Below are positions 42,601 to 55,388 of a DNA stretch of 64,000 nt, piece by piece. Source of the stretch: Apostichopus japonicus. Lineage: Eukaryota; Echinodermata; Holothuroidea; Aspidochirotida; Stichopodidae. Below the pieces are notes generated by a model. The model was not told the DNA's origin. It made no database searches and worked only from the letters and a program-made list of their open reading frames with translations. How positions within the stretch are numbered: the stretch's first letter is position 1; each line of letters opens with the position of its first letter. The stretch is taken from positions 31,943,398-32,007,397 of the forward strand of contig NC_092577.1 in assembly GCF_037975245.1 (NCBI RefSeq), read 5' to 3'. A program made the position numbers and the translations under genes.

Positions 42601-45600
42601 GAGAGGAACATTTCATAGACTTTGAGATGAAGATTAAATCCCTTTCATATGAGCATTGCACAAAACTTACAGGAGATTGGTATAGCAGATGAAGCCTTAA
42701 CATATTCCCTCCCCCTTTTTTCCCCTCCCTCCTTGTTTCCTGATTATGTGCATTTAGAGAAAGGGTGGTAAAGTCACTCCATCACAAGTGAACTCTGTTT
42801 ACAGGTATTTCAGCAGTCCCATTTCTTCACATAACTTCGCTATCCAGAAACTTGCTATGTTGCTATTTTATCACATCCGTAATCAAGTGAGTAAGTGTCG
42901 AGAAAGATTTTGTGATCAAACTACAGGAAAAATCCATGTTTTAATTGAGTGAAATTTTGCGATGTTATGGAATCGTGGCGTGAAAGAAATCTTCAGACTG
43001 GATCAAAGTACTAGAACTGGAATTATTGTTTTAAGTTTTCATTGCAGTTAATAGTAATAAAAAGAAAATAGTTTTGTAACTTTGATCTGGGGTTTTCCTC
43101 TCTGCAGTACCAGCTACGCCCTTCATATTGCCTCTCAATTGTCCAAGGAAACCAACGTGGACAAATATTTTGAATTGATCGAAGACATCGTTGCCCAGGC
43201 AGACACTATAGATGACAAATACCTACAAGTAAGTTGCAAGGGAAACAGAACCACCCTGTGCTCTTGCATTTCAGTCAGTTTAAAATTGGTCGTAAGGATT
43301 TTAGGTATTAATCTGAGAGCCCAAGTAGAGGTGCAATAAACAGTAGAGGATCGGTTGGAGCTGCTTTCTAAACATTTGTCCAGCGATTCCAGAGAAGTTT
43401 GAAAGTCCCAAGACAGTGAAAAAATATGCTTTTAAGACTTTCCAAGAGACAGCAAGGTTTTTCTTTGTTTCTCTCCTTTTGTCTCTTTTCTTTTGTCTTT
43501 TTTCTTTTGTTTTCTATTTTTATTCTTTTCTGGGGAGGCACTTGGTCAGACCTTCAATCGTACATTTACCTGTTTGCACAAACAACTTTACTGGTCCTGA
43601 CAACCTTTCCAAAGGAAATTACAGAGTGACTAAGGGATGGCCAGCAGACTGTCAAATTTATTTATTACCTTTAAACTTACCTAAAGGTTTTGAAACCCTT
43701 GACAGACAGAGGCAGAAATGTCCAGCTGTTTTCAGCGATGAGGTCATTTCTGTTTATAAACTGTCATATATTAATGTGTATCCTCTCTTTTGTCTGGTCT
43801 TTCATGAACTATGTGAAATGACCTCTTTCCCGGAGATGGAACAGTTTACTACAGTGCTTTTTCCAGAGAGCATTTTCTCAAAAAGTGTAGCATATTTGTT
43901 ATGTCTGGAGAGCAAGTAACATCTTAAATTTTATTTCCAACGACCTTTCAAGAGAAATTTCAGAGTGACCAAGGGACTGCCATCAAAACTGTCCTAGATT
44001 TATATTTAGTAGATTTTCAATAATTTGATGATGTAAAAGGTTTTAGACTTATTTACAAAACAGAGGCAAACTTGTCCTATCTAGTTTGAAAAACCAGAGT
44101 TGCTCAATGGACGACCAGTAAACACTCTTAAAACTCTGCATTGTAGGCTGACGATTTTTGATTGGTTCGTGGGAATAGTGTGATATTCTTTAGAAAAATT
44201 GGCGTTAAATTAATTTGTAGGAATCGACCATCCGTAGCAGAAATCGGGACCAGTACAGCGTCGTTATCTCACATTTGCAAATGTTTTTACGATTTGTCGG
44301 GGAATGTGATATAAAATTGATTTCTATCCCTCTTTCCTCGTCTCTAGTTCGACAATCTCCAACAAGCGTCCGTATTCGTAACTGGAGCCTATACCCTGGC
44401 AACCAAGGTCAACAAGAAACCCCTGATAACAGATGTAAGTATGATGCATCAGCAGTTTGTTTGCAGAAAACTCCAATGTAGGTGTGATATGTGTTTCTAG
44501 GAGTTTCAAAGTTAGAAGTGACATTTGCATTTTCATATTGGTATTGGACACTTGCTAGTGGAATTTTTTTTTTTTTTTTTCTTATGCCATTGCTGATCTT
44601 GTATTTAAAATATAGTTGGTCTCAAACCAGATTTTTGTGTGGATTTTTGAACATTTTAGAAAATAATCAATACTAACACCGAACAAAGTGCTTGAAGTTC
44701 ATCATCATCAATAATCAGGTAATGAAGAAAATAGTCTCATTTTTCAAAGTTAGAAGTGACATTTGCATGTTCATATTGGCATTGGACACTTGCTAGTGGA
44801 ATGCATGATTTTTTTGGGGGAAATTTATGCCATTGCTGATCTTGTGTATAAAGTATAGTAGGTCTTAAATCAGATTTTTGTGTGGATTTGTGAACATTTT
44901 AGAAAATAATCAATACTAATAGCGACAAAAGTACTTGATGTTCATTAGCGTTAATAATCAGGTAATGAAGACAATAGTCTCATTTATGTCTATCTCTTTT
45001 TCATTTTGTCTGATGAGTAACAATAGTTTTAGAATTCCAGGTATATATAACTCGCTGATATACTTCCACTTGAAGTGTGCGGTAAATTCAAACAAATGCA
45101 ATCTCATTTTGACTGATAAGAAACACCGTAGATTTGGAAATTTTCCAAACATTGTAAGAACATCGTAAGAAACAGCTCTTCTGGAATTTCTAGTTTGTTT
45201 TTCACCACAGTAATATATTTTTCACATCTATAAAGTAATTCATGTTTTTGGGTAAGTGTGATTGATGGATTCCATAGTTTTTCATTACAATGTATTTTTA
45301 TCATCCTAATCTGCAATAGTCCGATAAGATAGTACAGAAAATATTATGAATTGATGGCTATCGTTGATCTTCACAGTTCTAAGATCATTGACAGACAGAG
45401 GCAGAAATGTCCAGCCTTGTTTGGCGATGAGGTCATTCCTGTTTATAAACTGTCATACATAAACATGTCCTCTCTTTTGTCTGGTCTTTCATGAACTATG
45501 TGAAATGGCCTCTTTCCCGGAGATGGAACAACCCCTCTCTTCTAATTCTGACAGTCATTCAAATATTTAATCATGTACTCATTCACATCAAACGTTAATA

Positions 45601-48258
45601 GGGTTATCACAATGCATCGTAGTGTATGGACTAAGATTCCATGAATTCCTCGTGATGTGTGTGTCGTTATTCTCTCTGTATTACTTCAGGAACAAGCAGT
45701 ACAACTTGCCAACTACATCCTCACCAGGAAAGCTACCCAGACGATTCGCAATGCCTACCTGGTTGTTGCTGCGCTTAAATCCTTCTCTGGAAATACGGTA
45801 AGTCAAAGAACACAAGTTACACCCGTATACAGAGACTAATGAGTTATTAGAGCAGTGGCTGGTATTTTAGTATTAAAGTAATACGGGACATCTAGCCACT
45901 TTGCCCAATATTCAGTACATTTGATGTGTGTGATAATCTCAATTCAAAATCTGTTGAAATTTCTGGAAAAAGCTCATTTTGTTTCAAAGATATACACATA
46001 TACACATATTCTGGTATTAATCAATGAATAAATCTGTAGATTTGTTTCGGGATGCTGTAGTCCTTTATTATGATACAATTTCTTGACAATATACCAAACT
46101 GAAACTGAAAGTTAATAAAAAAATATATATATAAGGCATTTATATAGGGACATAACTAAAACGATATTCTGTGGCGCTTTACAAGGAAAAAATGAAACAT
46201 ACAAATGAATATTTTTTGGGCACTGGAGGTTTTCAGGATTTGAATTTTTTGTTTTTATTTTGTCCCTCTCTCTCGTAGTTCCAAGTTCCTGTGGCCTTTT
46301 CCCTGAGCGGGTCCATGGCAATCTCCAAGGAGGACCCATTCGTGAAGGTACGTAATGTCATACGTCAGTTTAAAAGGAAAAGATAAAACCGTTCAAGACA
46401 AGAAAAGAAAATGGTTGACAAGATGCCTTCTCCAAGTTGCCTTCTCAGAGAGTTGTAAAGGGTGGACAGTCACTTTTAGGACTATCATTTCCAAGTTTTG
46501 AGACAATCGCACACACAAAAAATGTTTATGTTTGGACCCTGACAATGAAAAACTAGAAAAATGAAAGGAAACGTTTGTTATATGGAACTTGTGGCTGTTT
46601 TATATTCCCCCCTCCCCTCTCAAAAAATTGCCATGTTACTTTGAATCTGTAGCAAGGATAGATACCATTGGAACTTCTGACAGAATTAATTTGAAAAAGT
46701 TCCCAGTTTTACAAACGATCTTGTGGTGGCCAATTGGCTAAGGCGTCGAGCTCGTGTTCCAATGATTGCTGGTTCGATTCCTGCTTAGTTTATTACTTTG
46801 TGTCCCTAGGCAAGATGCTTTATCTCGCTTGCCTCTCTCAACCCAGGGGTTAAATGGGTACCTGTGAGGTAACTTGTCATTGGGCGCAGTATATAACTGC
46901 TGCCGACTGGAGGGATTGTCTCTGGGACAGGTTATCATTGACCAGGGGTAATATAACGTCTGTAAAGCGCTTTGAGACCTATCGCTGGTATAAAGCGCTA
47001 TATAAAAAGCAAATATTATGATGATTATTATTATTTACCCATGTTCTCAGGTTGGAGTCTCTGACGTTATGAGCAAATCTTTGGGTAAGCTGACCGTGAA
47101 AGCCTCGTCCGTCGTAGGCCGGGAAGACGACGAAACTCTGGCCAGCAATCAAGCATTTGCTGCCACTAAGGATGAGTAAGTATCTGTCCGACACTAACAA
47201 CAACTGTAAAACAGAGCTTTAAAAGTTTCGTTTTGGATTTAATTTGTCTCAATGTAGTGGTACCAACTGTTGAAGGAGTGGTACCTGAAAAAACCTTATC
47301 TTTTCCACCAAAATCACACCAGGAAGGATGAAGTAACATTATATCCTCAACTGAATCAATAAAACATGATGTAAGAATTGTTGGGACACAATTTTCTGTA
47401 TAGGATTAAAGAGTTTGAGAACTAGGAAATCAATATGATGTTGAAAAAAGAAATTACAAACTATTTTAGTAATACTAGGAGATTACTTTGATATGCACCT
47501 TTTTCACTAGATGAAATTTTGTCAAGATGAAAACTTATTGACAGACAGAGGCAGAAATGTCCAGCCTTTTTTCGGCGATGAGGTCATTTCTGTTTATAAA
47601 CTGTCGTACATTAACTCGTCCTCTTTTTTGTCTGGTCTTTCGTGAAACTATCGAAAGAACCTCTTTCCTAAAGAGGAACATTTATTGAAGTGACAGTTGC
47701 AAACTGCAATTAATGTGGCTTAATTAAAAGAACTGGTCAAGTTGCAACACTGATCCACTTAGCAAATACTGACAACTGTAATCTGTTAACAATTGTTTCT
47801 TCATTAAAATCTGGAGGTCGGATTGCAAACTTAAATCCTTCTGATTTGGTAAAAGTTGTTAAAACAAGGCAGTTGTAGTAGTCAACTGCAATGATTATCA
47901 TGTGGGTGTGGTACCCCCTTATTCTCCCCTCCAGGTGGCAATGACACCACCACTGAACATTTGTCACCCCCCCCAATCATCCCCCTCCATCTCAAAATTC
48001 AATGGGTTCAACGTTTGTGTGGAAGTTTTGAAGGTTTTGAAGTTTGTCTCTCTTAAAATACTATGGTAACTGTGAACAAGAAATGACTATACATCTTTGC
48101 ACTTTTAAACATGCAATTTGCTCTTTTATGCGAAGCCTTTTGCCATGCGATTTACCGAATGACTTATTCCCTCCGTCGGATATCTGGATTGGTTTTCCTT
48201 ATGGAAGGATTGGTTCTCTTGAGCTAGGTCAATTCACATTTAGTGTGCATATATATAT

Positions 48259-48293
<35 letters not shown>

Positions 48294-51200
48294 TATATAT
48301 ATATATATATATATACATATATATAACTGATCACATAATGAGTTGGAAAATCCAGAACAGTGAAAAAAATGGGCCTCCGACTTTATGTGCTGACACCCTA
48401 ACCACTAGGCGATGGATGCTGATTGTATGTCCAGAGGTTTGAAACCGGTAAGGAAGGTCGTAACTCCACTGTAGGCGTTTGTCACCTGTATCGAACAATA
48501 CTAGTTCTGTTTTGGTGACATATTTGCCTCCCTCTAGAGATCAAACATGATACTAACCAACTCGATATATATATATATGTCTATATATATGTATACATAT
48601 ATATAAATACTAGTGAGATGAAGCCTGTAAGAAATGATTTTATTTCCATTCATTCTCAGAACCATTTATCAACTGGACTTGATGAAATCTAAGCCATCCC
48701 CCGGCTTTTACATCATCCAGCTGGCTGCTGCAGCGGCAGGTGGGAAGCCCGCCCCACATCTCATAGGCCTGACGGACGGAGAAGTTACCGTCAAAGTGAC
48801 TACGCAGGTGTCCATATCAAATGTGGAGATTTCGGTCGTCGACCGCGAGCAGTCCATCACAGCTAAAACTGTCAAGTAGGTTAAAAACAGAATTATTTTA
48901 GTAATACTAGGAGATTACTCTGATATGCACCTTTTGCATAAGATGAAATTTTGTCAAGATTAAACTTATCGACAGACAGAGGCAGAAATGTCCAGCCTAT
49001 TTTCGGCGATGAGGTCATTTCTGTTTATAAACTGTCGTACATTAACTCGTCCTCTTTTTTGTCTGGTCTTTCGTGAACTATCGGAAGAACCTCTTTCCTG
49101 AAGAGGAACATTTATTAAAGTGACAGTTGCAAACTGCAATTTTTATGGCCTAATTAAAAGAACTGGTCAAGTTGCAATGTCAGCCCCTACCCCCCCCCCA
49201 AAAAAAAAAAAAATAGAGGAGGTGCTCTTTTGTGATTGCCAGAAGGGAAGTATATATATACTTTCTTATCATAAAAGGAGATGTTAGCTAGTACTACCAT
49301 TCGTAAGAATATCAAATTCAGCTTTATAAGTAGAAGTAGCTCCAGGTCATAAGAATCAACAGTCATTACCATTGCCACAATATGCACTCTGTGCTAATAT
49401 TTACGTATCATTAAAATGTGCTTCATTAATATGCAAATCTTTCAACACTAGGTTATCTTATGGTAAGAAGTCATGAATCCTTCTCCGGCCTAGAATTTCA
49501 CAATTTTTAGCAACTTAGCAAAAGTCAACCAGATAAAGTCAAATTCCCACTTGCATTTCCTTGGATGAATACAAAGCAACATTTATTTTGCGCCTTGCAG
49601 AAAGATGCAAAATGCTTATTTCTTTATTGGCAAAGGGTTATAGAGTGTTGAGGCCTGGTTCTAGGTGTAAAAATCTGTCAAATGCTGATGTTTCCTATGA
49701 TTCGCAGTCAGTGTGGTACATAATCAAGTAGTTACATTTAATGTCTTTTGACATCAGGCATCGACCGATCTCTTATTACGCTTTATTTTATCAGGGCGAC
49801 ATTTCCTACAAAATCTAAGTCTACTCTGGATGCTGACGTTCACCAGAATGTGGTCATCAAGTTTACTTTAGCTGATAAATCTGGAGCAGTACTGCAGGCT
49901 CATCAGGTATGTCAGAATTAATTGTGGACTTTCCCAATGCCCCCCCTTCACTCCCCTCCCCCTCCATTCCTCTTCTACCCCCCTCCACACCATTTTTGCC
50001 ATGTGGATAGAGTTGATGTCAACTTGAGAAAATCTCACTTTCCACTGCCATATTTATTCTCCAGAACACCAACGATTCATACATGTGTCAGTTGGATGAT
50101 GCGGCCAGCTTTGAAGGAGTGTTAGTAAACTTTCCATGGGGTACCCCCATTACCCTACCTTCACCCCCATGCTTTCAAGAATGAGACTGTTGTCAACCAT
50201 TGCTTCAAAGTGTCTTCTATTAGAAGTAGTACAAATGTCTCAGACAACAAAGACCACATTTTCTTGTTTCAAAGTGGGTTGGGGGATGTTTGCAACCAGT
50301 TTCATTTTACTTACTTCACACTGCCCTAGCCCCCCTAACCATCCACCCCCTCGCCCTCTTTCAAATGTTAGAGAGGTTGGTAGATATGTAGACCCTTTGT
50401 CCAACTCTCCCCTGTATTAAACATTACTGATTACACATGTAATTTTAATACAAAGTAACACAGAATTCATGGTTAATTCTGTTTGCGACTTCCCACAGAC
50501 CTTTATCCGAGTGTTCAACGTCAAGAGCAATCAAGAGGTCACCTTCACCGCAGATTCGGACAGCGCCGACGTTTATAAATTCACCCTCGACATCGCCGAG
50601 AGTGGCAAAGACTTCTTCAATCAACAATCTGGCAAATACACAGTGGACCTCATCGTAGGAGACGCAATCATCCAGAATCCATTCATTTGGAATGTGGTAA
50701 GGGTAACTGAAATCTTAGGGTCTATAGAGACTTTGTCTCTCGTTTGGGAAGAGGGAAGGAATTGGAACCGGGTATAATAATAATAATAATAACTAAGATT
50801 TATAATGCGCTAATTATAAACAAAATAGTTGTCAAAAGCGCCATACATATAAATATGAATAGAAAGAAAAGCAAAAATAATAATGCAACAATGAAATATA
50901 AATACAAATCAAATTGAAAATTGTTTAGCATAGAGGTAGGTTTTTAGTTTAGATTTGAAAAGTGATTTATTAGGTATACATTTTAAATGGTTTGGGAGGG
51001 AATTCCACAATTTGGGACCAGAAACTGAAAAAGCACGGTTGGCATAAGTAACCCCATTGGTCCTAGGTTCAAGGAGGGTAATAAATTTTGACTGACGGGT
51101 GGCACGCTTTTATTGCTTTACTATTAGAAGTTCTGAAAGATAGTTTGGAGATAAATGGTTATAAATACAATTGTGGATTAAAATAAGGACTTTGAAATGT

Positions 51201-54002
51201 ATACGGAGGCAAGAGGCCTGGGAGTGGTTCAGACTTTTCATAGGTAGCTAATTTGTTGAACAGGCCCTCTGACGTGCACTCATATTTGGAAATAAAGTTA
51301 CTAAAAGTTACAATGAAATAGAGAGACTGTTGGACTGTAAATGAAGTAAAAAGCAAAGATGTAACAACCAAGTGGAAGAATTTTAGGCTGCACAGCCAAC
51401 CGTGAAAAGTAAGGTGAGAAAGCTTTAGGCTGTAGAAATTTTGCAGTATAGACAAACTTACCATCCATTCAATAAGGGGTTGATAAGCGTCTCTATTCGG
51501 AGGGCAGGAAAATGGCTTGCCTCGTAACTTTCCGATGGCTTGTCAAGAAGAGGCAGCTTCGTTGGTAAGCTAAGAATGATCAGGCTTGCATTAACAACAT
51601 TCTTCTCATTTTTTTGGGTAATTTTTGTTGTTGTTACCATCCAGATCGATATCAATCTGAAGTTTCCAGATGTAGGTCAGACAGACGAAGATGACAAGCC
51701 CAGCCAGTACAGCAAGAAGCCCAATCTGGAGCACATGTTCCGTGTCCCAGAGAAGCGCCCTCCTGTGGCCGTCTCCACCGCATTTACAGGATTGGTTCTG
51801 CTGCCTTTAGCTATACTTGTGATCTTGGTAAGTTGAGATCTTATATTATGGTGGATAAAAAATTTAGGGAACACATGACAACTGAAATACTTGTATGCTT
51901 TTTGCTTATTTTTTCCCGCTTCTTTTAAGGGTAGTTGGGGGGGGGTGGGGGGAGGGGATGGTGGTGTAGTCAAGGAGAGGGTTGATCTCTGGGATTTCTG
52001 AGAAAATCTGAGGTCGGGAGACTTCCTTGTCGAGAGCATTTCGTTCGTCATCATATAGCAAAATGCATACCGGTCAAATTGCTACAACAACGCAAACATT
52101 TATTGCAGTTTCTGTACACAGAACCTTTGGCATTTACTATCGATGAAAATCCTTAAACCCTGAGAAAATTGGACCCCCAATCTTGTACTAATCGATATAT
52201 ACAGACCCTCAAAAGCGTTAGGCTTGAGCACCCTGCCAGCCAACCCTGCACTTAGCTCAATCTGGTTCTTATGTAATTTTGATGATGTCTGGCCGAATGC
52301 TCCAACCGGTATTCTTGAACTCCGGTACTAGTAGAAAACTCGGGAGGAATCCTTGGATTATATTAATGTACTCAATGACAGTCTTCCATTGGCACATGTA
52401 GCCTTTCTTGGCAATGATGTGTGGCCATTCCAATCTGTCTGACAACAATCTCCATTTGAGACTGAATAAGCAGGCACATCTCCAGAGGGCGTGCCTCGTC
52501 GGTCTTCATGGAATATTTTCAAGGGAATGCAGTAGTATCGTGATATATATATTCAACAAGAATTTGAGCATGAAAGTTTTAACGAATAAAAAGAAAAACA
52601 AGAAGCACGTTATATCATTTCGCCAAATGTAAAAAAAATAATTGCCATCGTTTTTTGTTACTTTTCTCATTTCCTTACTACAGTGGATAAAGCTCGGTGC
52701 CAACATTAAGAATTTCTCCTTCTCCCTAAGTGCCTTGGGCTTTCACGGCGGTCTTGGAGGTACAACAAACATAAAAACAAAATTGTTGTTTTTGTACACA
52801 TTTTCTTCTTTGTTATTTACTATATTCAGGCCTGATGAGATCGGGGAGGGGGGGCGGGCAGGACTACAGCCCTTGGGCCCAGGATCAATTAAGGGACTTG
52901 AGATTTGATGGAAGGGGCCTGGGAAACTAGGGGATTAAGTAAAGTGTATCCTGATTTTCATGATATACTTGTGAGGAGTGCGAAAAACAGTGTGGTGACA
53001 TTTTCAGACATGGCCTGACCTGTCTATTGGTATCTTTGTATATTTCTTGGAAACTGGGAACTATGCTACATAGGGACTAATCCTTCAATTAAGAGGTATC
53101 CTCTTTTTTTTGTGATGGGGGAGGGAGCAAGAATATGTTAGCGAAAGGATTAGGGGGGAAGGTGGTTGAAGAATGTTAGTGTAGATAGCATATTGGTGTA
53201 GATAGCATCTTGGTGTAGGTAGCATTTTGTACTCTCTCCTACTTCTCGTTCAAGTGGGGTTTTTTTTGGTAATTTGCAACCCAATTTGGATGCTTAGCAA
53301 TAGCAAACTATGATAAAAGAAAAATTTCTGGAGTTATCTTATTAGTTATTGTTCCCTTTTCATTATTTTTTGTTTTCAATTTCCTACAGCCATCTTCGGT
53401 CTTCTTTACTGCTACTGGGCATACTTGACTATGTTTGCGACACTCAGATACCTTGCGGCCATCGGAATTTTTACCTTCTTGTGCGGAAATAGGTTATTGC
53501 GTTCAATTGCCGAGACAAAGTAAGTACCGGCCAAGGTCGGTGTTTTGCTTGACAGAGAGAGAGGTCTTCTTTATGAAAACTGCTAGACTTAAATCTTTAG
53601 AGTCAAATTAAAAGGACACAGTGTCCCACTTTTCAACAGTAGAAATAGTAACCATAATCCAAAAATGATGAAATTTACACATAAACATCACATTTTTGCA
53701 AATAATAAACAATCTTTTTTTATTAAGTCAACGGGCCATAAAAAGTTTTTCGAATTGGACTCAACAGTTAGTAGTTCCAGCAATTTGAACTATCCAAGTT
53801 TTTGCAACGACATGTATCTCTTCGAATATTTATTTTAATGTGCAAAACTGGACTTCTTTAAGTATTAGACCCAGCTTCCACCCCAAAAAACACTTGAAAA
53901 AAAGATTTTGGCTTATCTAGGTCTATGGTTTGAATTAACAATTGTTTGAATGCCTCTGAAATGTTGACCTTTCATCTTTTTGTTTCTTTTTCTAGGAACT
54001 AA
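36615..54002 (+). CDS. RPN2: RPN2, ribophorin II (oligosaccharyltransferase subunit, Swp1 family), complete
   Basis: Non-catalytic subunit of the ER oligosaccharyltransferase, which transfers the lipid-linked glycan to Asn of nascent proteins. Coding exons: 36615-36624, 39664-39854, 40382-40477, 40983-41091, 42085-42148, 43108-43228, 44348-44434, 45690-45797, 46279-46347, 47051-47175, 48660-48875, 49795-49906, 50499-50696, 51645-51827, 52684-52759, 53390-53519, 53996-54002. They total 1902 bases, 633 residues plus stop (human 631), with every phase consistent and all introns GT-AG. Residues 1-18 form a signal peptide. The lumenal part carries family blocks such as TFIRVFNVKSNQEVTF, GDAIIQNPFIWNV and VPEKRPP. 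Membrane segments are predicted at about 543-567 and 589-625, with a short cytosolic tail ending TKN. The start codon sits in a 10-base coding exon, confirmed because joining it restores the signal peptide. The last exon supplies only two codons. Confidence 0.97.
37842..39320 (+). repeat. RPN2-intron repeat, copy A (intron 1), split by a hAT element
   Basis: Matches copy B (42247-42690) over its full length once the insertion at 38081-39097 is removed. Shared landmarks are gggttaggggttaac, gctgaacacctagtttgcaa, aggcagaaatgtccagcc and aggagattggtatagcagat. Confidence 0.9.
38081..39097. mobile_element. Non-autonomous hAT-type transposon, 1017 bp, with 8-bp target duplication
   Basis: The ends are CAGGGTTGGC and its complement GCCAACCCTG, each followed inward by a (g)tttttcccac block. 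The flanks are a perfect direct duplication CTTGACAG (38073-38080 and 39098-39105). An 8-bp duplication with CAGGG-type ends is typical of hAT elements. The interior has no transposase reading frame. The related repeat at 42247-42690 shows the uninserted arrangement. Confidence 0.92.
42247..42690 (+). repeat. RPN2-intron repeat, copy B (intron 5), uninterrupted
   Basis: A 444-bp unit, the fullest copy. It contains the 11-bp inverted pair GAGGTCATTCC (42511-42521) and GGAATGACCTC (42583-42593) around a 61-bp loop that includes the palindrome gtttataaac. Confidence 0.9.
43690..43860 (+). repeat. RPN2-intron repeat, copy C (intron 6), core only
   Basis: Starts at cttgacagacagaggcag and ends near cccggagatggaaca. 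The inverted pair here is GAGGTCATTTC (43740-43750) with GAAATGACCTC (43815-43825), differing from copy B at paired positions. Confidence 0.88.
44504..44981. repeat. Tandem duplication, 238-bp unit, in RPN2 intron 7
   Basis: 44504-44741 and 44742-44981 match throughout (tttcaaagttagaagtgaca to aatagtctcatt), with few substitutions, suggesting a fairly recent event. Confidence 0.9.
45385..45535 (+). repeat. RPN2-intron repeat, copy D (intron 7), core only
   Basis: Runs from cattgacagacagaggcag to cccggagatggaaca. It is closest to copy C in its 3' half (catgaactatgtgaaatg). Confidence 0.88.
46737..47035 (+). mobile_element. tRNA-derived SINE abutting the RPN2 exon 10 acceptor
   Basis: A-box-like tggccaattggctaaggc, B-box ggttcgattcc, body tgtgtccctaggcaagatgc and tail taaagcgctatataaaaagc followed by (att)n. 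The tail ends about 15 bp before the acceptor at 47050, so the usual branch-point zone falls inside the SINE. Confidence 0.8.
47457..47750 (+). repeat. RPN2-intron repeat, copy E (intron 10)
   Basis: A longer variant shared with copy F: it extends upstream through tagtaatactaggagattac and downstream through aagaactggtcaagttgcaa. The core is aggcagaaatgtccagcc at about 47548-47565. The distal stem arm has degenerated (gaaagaacctc). Confidence 0.88.
48245..48610. repeat. (TA)n microsatellites in RPN2 intron 10
   Basis: TA-rich blocks at about 48248-48326 and 48564-48610, with non-repetitive sequence between them. Confidence 0.9.
48890..49180 (+). repeat. RPN2-intron repeat, copy F (intron 11)
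   Basis: Sister of copy E over about 290 bp, with the same upstream and downstream extensions. It starts 15 bp after the exon 11 donor (48876). Confidence 0.88.
50777..51130. mobile_element. Dispersed element in RPN2 intron 13
   Basis: Begins with (taa)n then gatttataatgcgctaatta and includes ggtttgggagggaattccac. The layout resembles 33076-33431. It is probably a non-autonomous retroelement; the right end is not defined. Confidence 0.5.
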
Positions 54003-55073
54003 CATAACTGCACCAAACAACAACCAAATAACAGAAGACGCTGGAAACAAGCGTTGGGTGGGGGAGGGGGCGGGGATATCGGTGGGGGTTAAGAGTATTA
54101 TAGTATGTATCATGAACAAAACTTGTATAATTATTACAACAAAATTATGCAATATTGAGGAGTTCTTGAGTGTCACCAACTTGGTTAGAAAGGTGATAAG
54201 TCTATAAAATGTATCAAGCAACAATCTGATACTAGCTGCAATGTGTTCAAGGAACTAAACTAGTTTCAGTAAAAGAAATATTTTGAATTTTTAATGTTTT
54301 GAAGAAGTGTTGATTTAAAGGGATTTTCTGTTTTCTTTGCTTGTTTTTCTTTGGGTGTTCAGTAATTAAATGGTATATAGTGCAGGGTCGCATATTCATC
54401 GTAAACGATAAGTAAAATTTTGAGTCGTTACAAAACTTTGACACCGTCTTATCTGTGTAATCAAAGGACTTTGCCAAAGAGACACATCTATGTTTGTATT
54501 GTGAGTTGTGCTGTTGTTGACTTATGGGATCGTTTTTGAATTTTGCTTGAATTTGAGGGAAAATGCATCATTTGCTCTCTGAAATTTAATACTAATGGCA
54601 GCCCAACATAAATGGAAAGTTTATCAAAAATGCATGAGTTTGGACAGCACGTTTGCAATATGAACTCGTGGAGTCTTCAGAAGTTCGCACCAGTCAGCTC
54701 GGGAAATGATTTCCAAATCGCTAAATATGTTTGTAAAAGTTGTGCTATATTAAGTGTTGAAATATTAAGATGAAGACTTAAGGACATGCACCGATTAAAA
54801 AAATGGCTGAATAATGGAGTCTAATTATTACTTTATGATCGGTGTGGAATACCTTTCAACATAATAGAGAGGGGTGAGTAAAACGTTCATGTCCACCTTT
54901 GTATGCGAGCAACGAAACAGGTTTTCATTGTCTGTTGTTTGGTTCATTCCAGTAGAAATTTGTAATGAAATTTTGAAAGTACTTCAGTAAAAGTGAAAAC
55001 TTATGTAAAGAAATTTTGTATTCTGATCTTTAATGTTACAAAATGTCATGATATTTGGTTGTTGTTTTGTCAG

Positions 55074-55079
55074 AATAAA
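55074..55079 (+). terminator. Candidate RPN2 polyadenylation signal AATAAA
   Basis: First good AATAAA after the stop codon, about 1.07 kb downstream. The 3' untranslated region 54003-55100 contains no other gene. Confidence 0.5.
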
Positions 55080-55382
55080 TTGTAATAATCAATTTCCTTC
55101 TCATTTGTAATTAATTATCAATTTTCTTCTTCAAGGGGGTAATTATTGTTCCCAATACAAAGCAATTTTTATACTCTTCAGATAATGGTCATCCAATTGA
55201 AAGGTAGTTAGCAATGTTTACAACTGACCTGAGCTCCCCCCTCGCAACGTTTTCAGTATTTTATGATAGCGAAATGCATCAATCCCAAAAGTGGTATGAA
55301 AAAGGTAAATGAAGTATGCATCCTTGTATTCAGTGACACTGAATAAAAGTAGGCTCTGCTGGAATAATTATATTTCATGATA

Positions 55383-55388
55383 TTTATT
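55383..55388 (-). terminator. Candidate HDDC2 polyadenylation signal AATAAA
   Basis: Reads tttatt on the plus strand, about 430 bp beyond the HDDC2 stop. If both sites are used, the convergent transcripts of RPN2 and HDDC2 end about 300 bp apart. The assignment is by position only. Confidence 0.35.

Noticed and set aside
43416-43919. 167-residue plus-strand open frame
   Set aside because: Lies in RPN2 intron 6, begins in a T-rich tract and overlaps a repeat copy; no recognisable domain.
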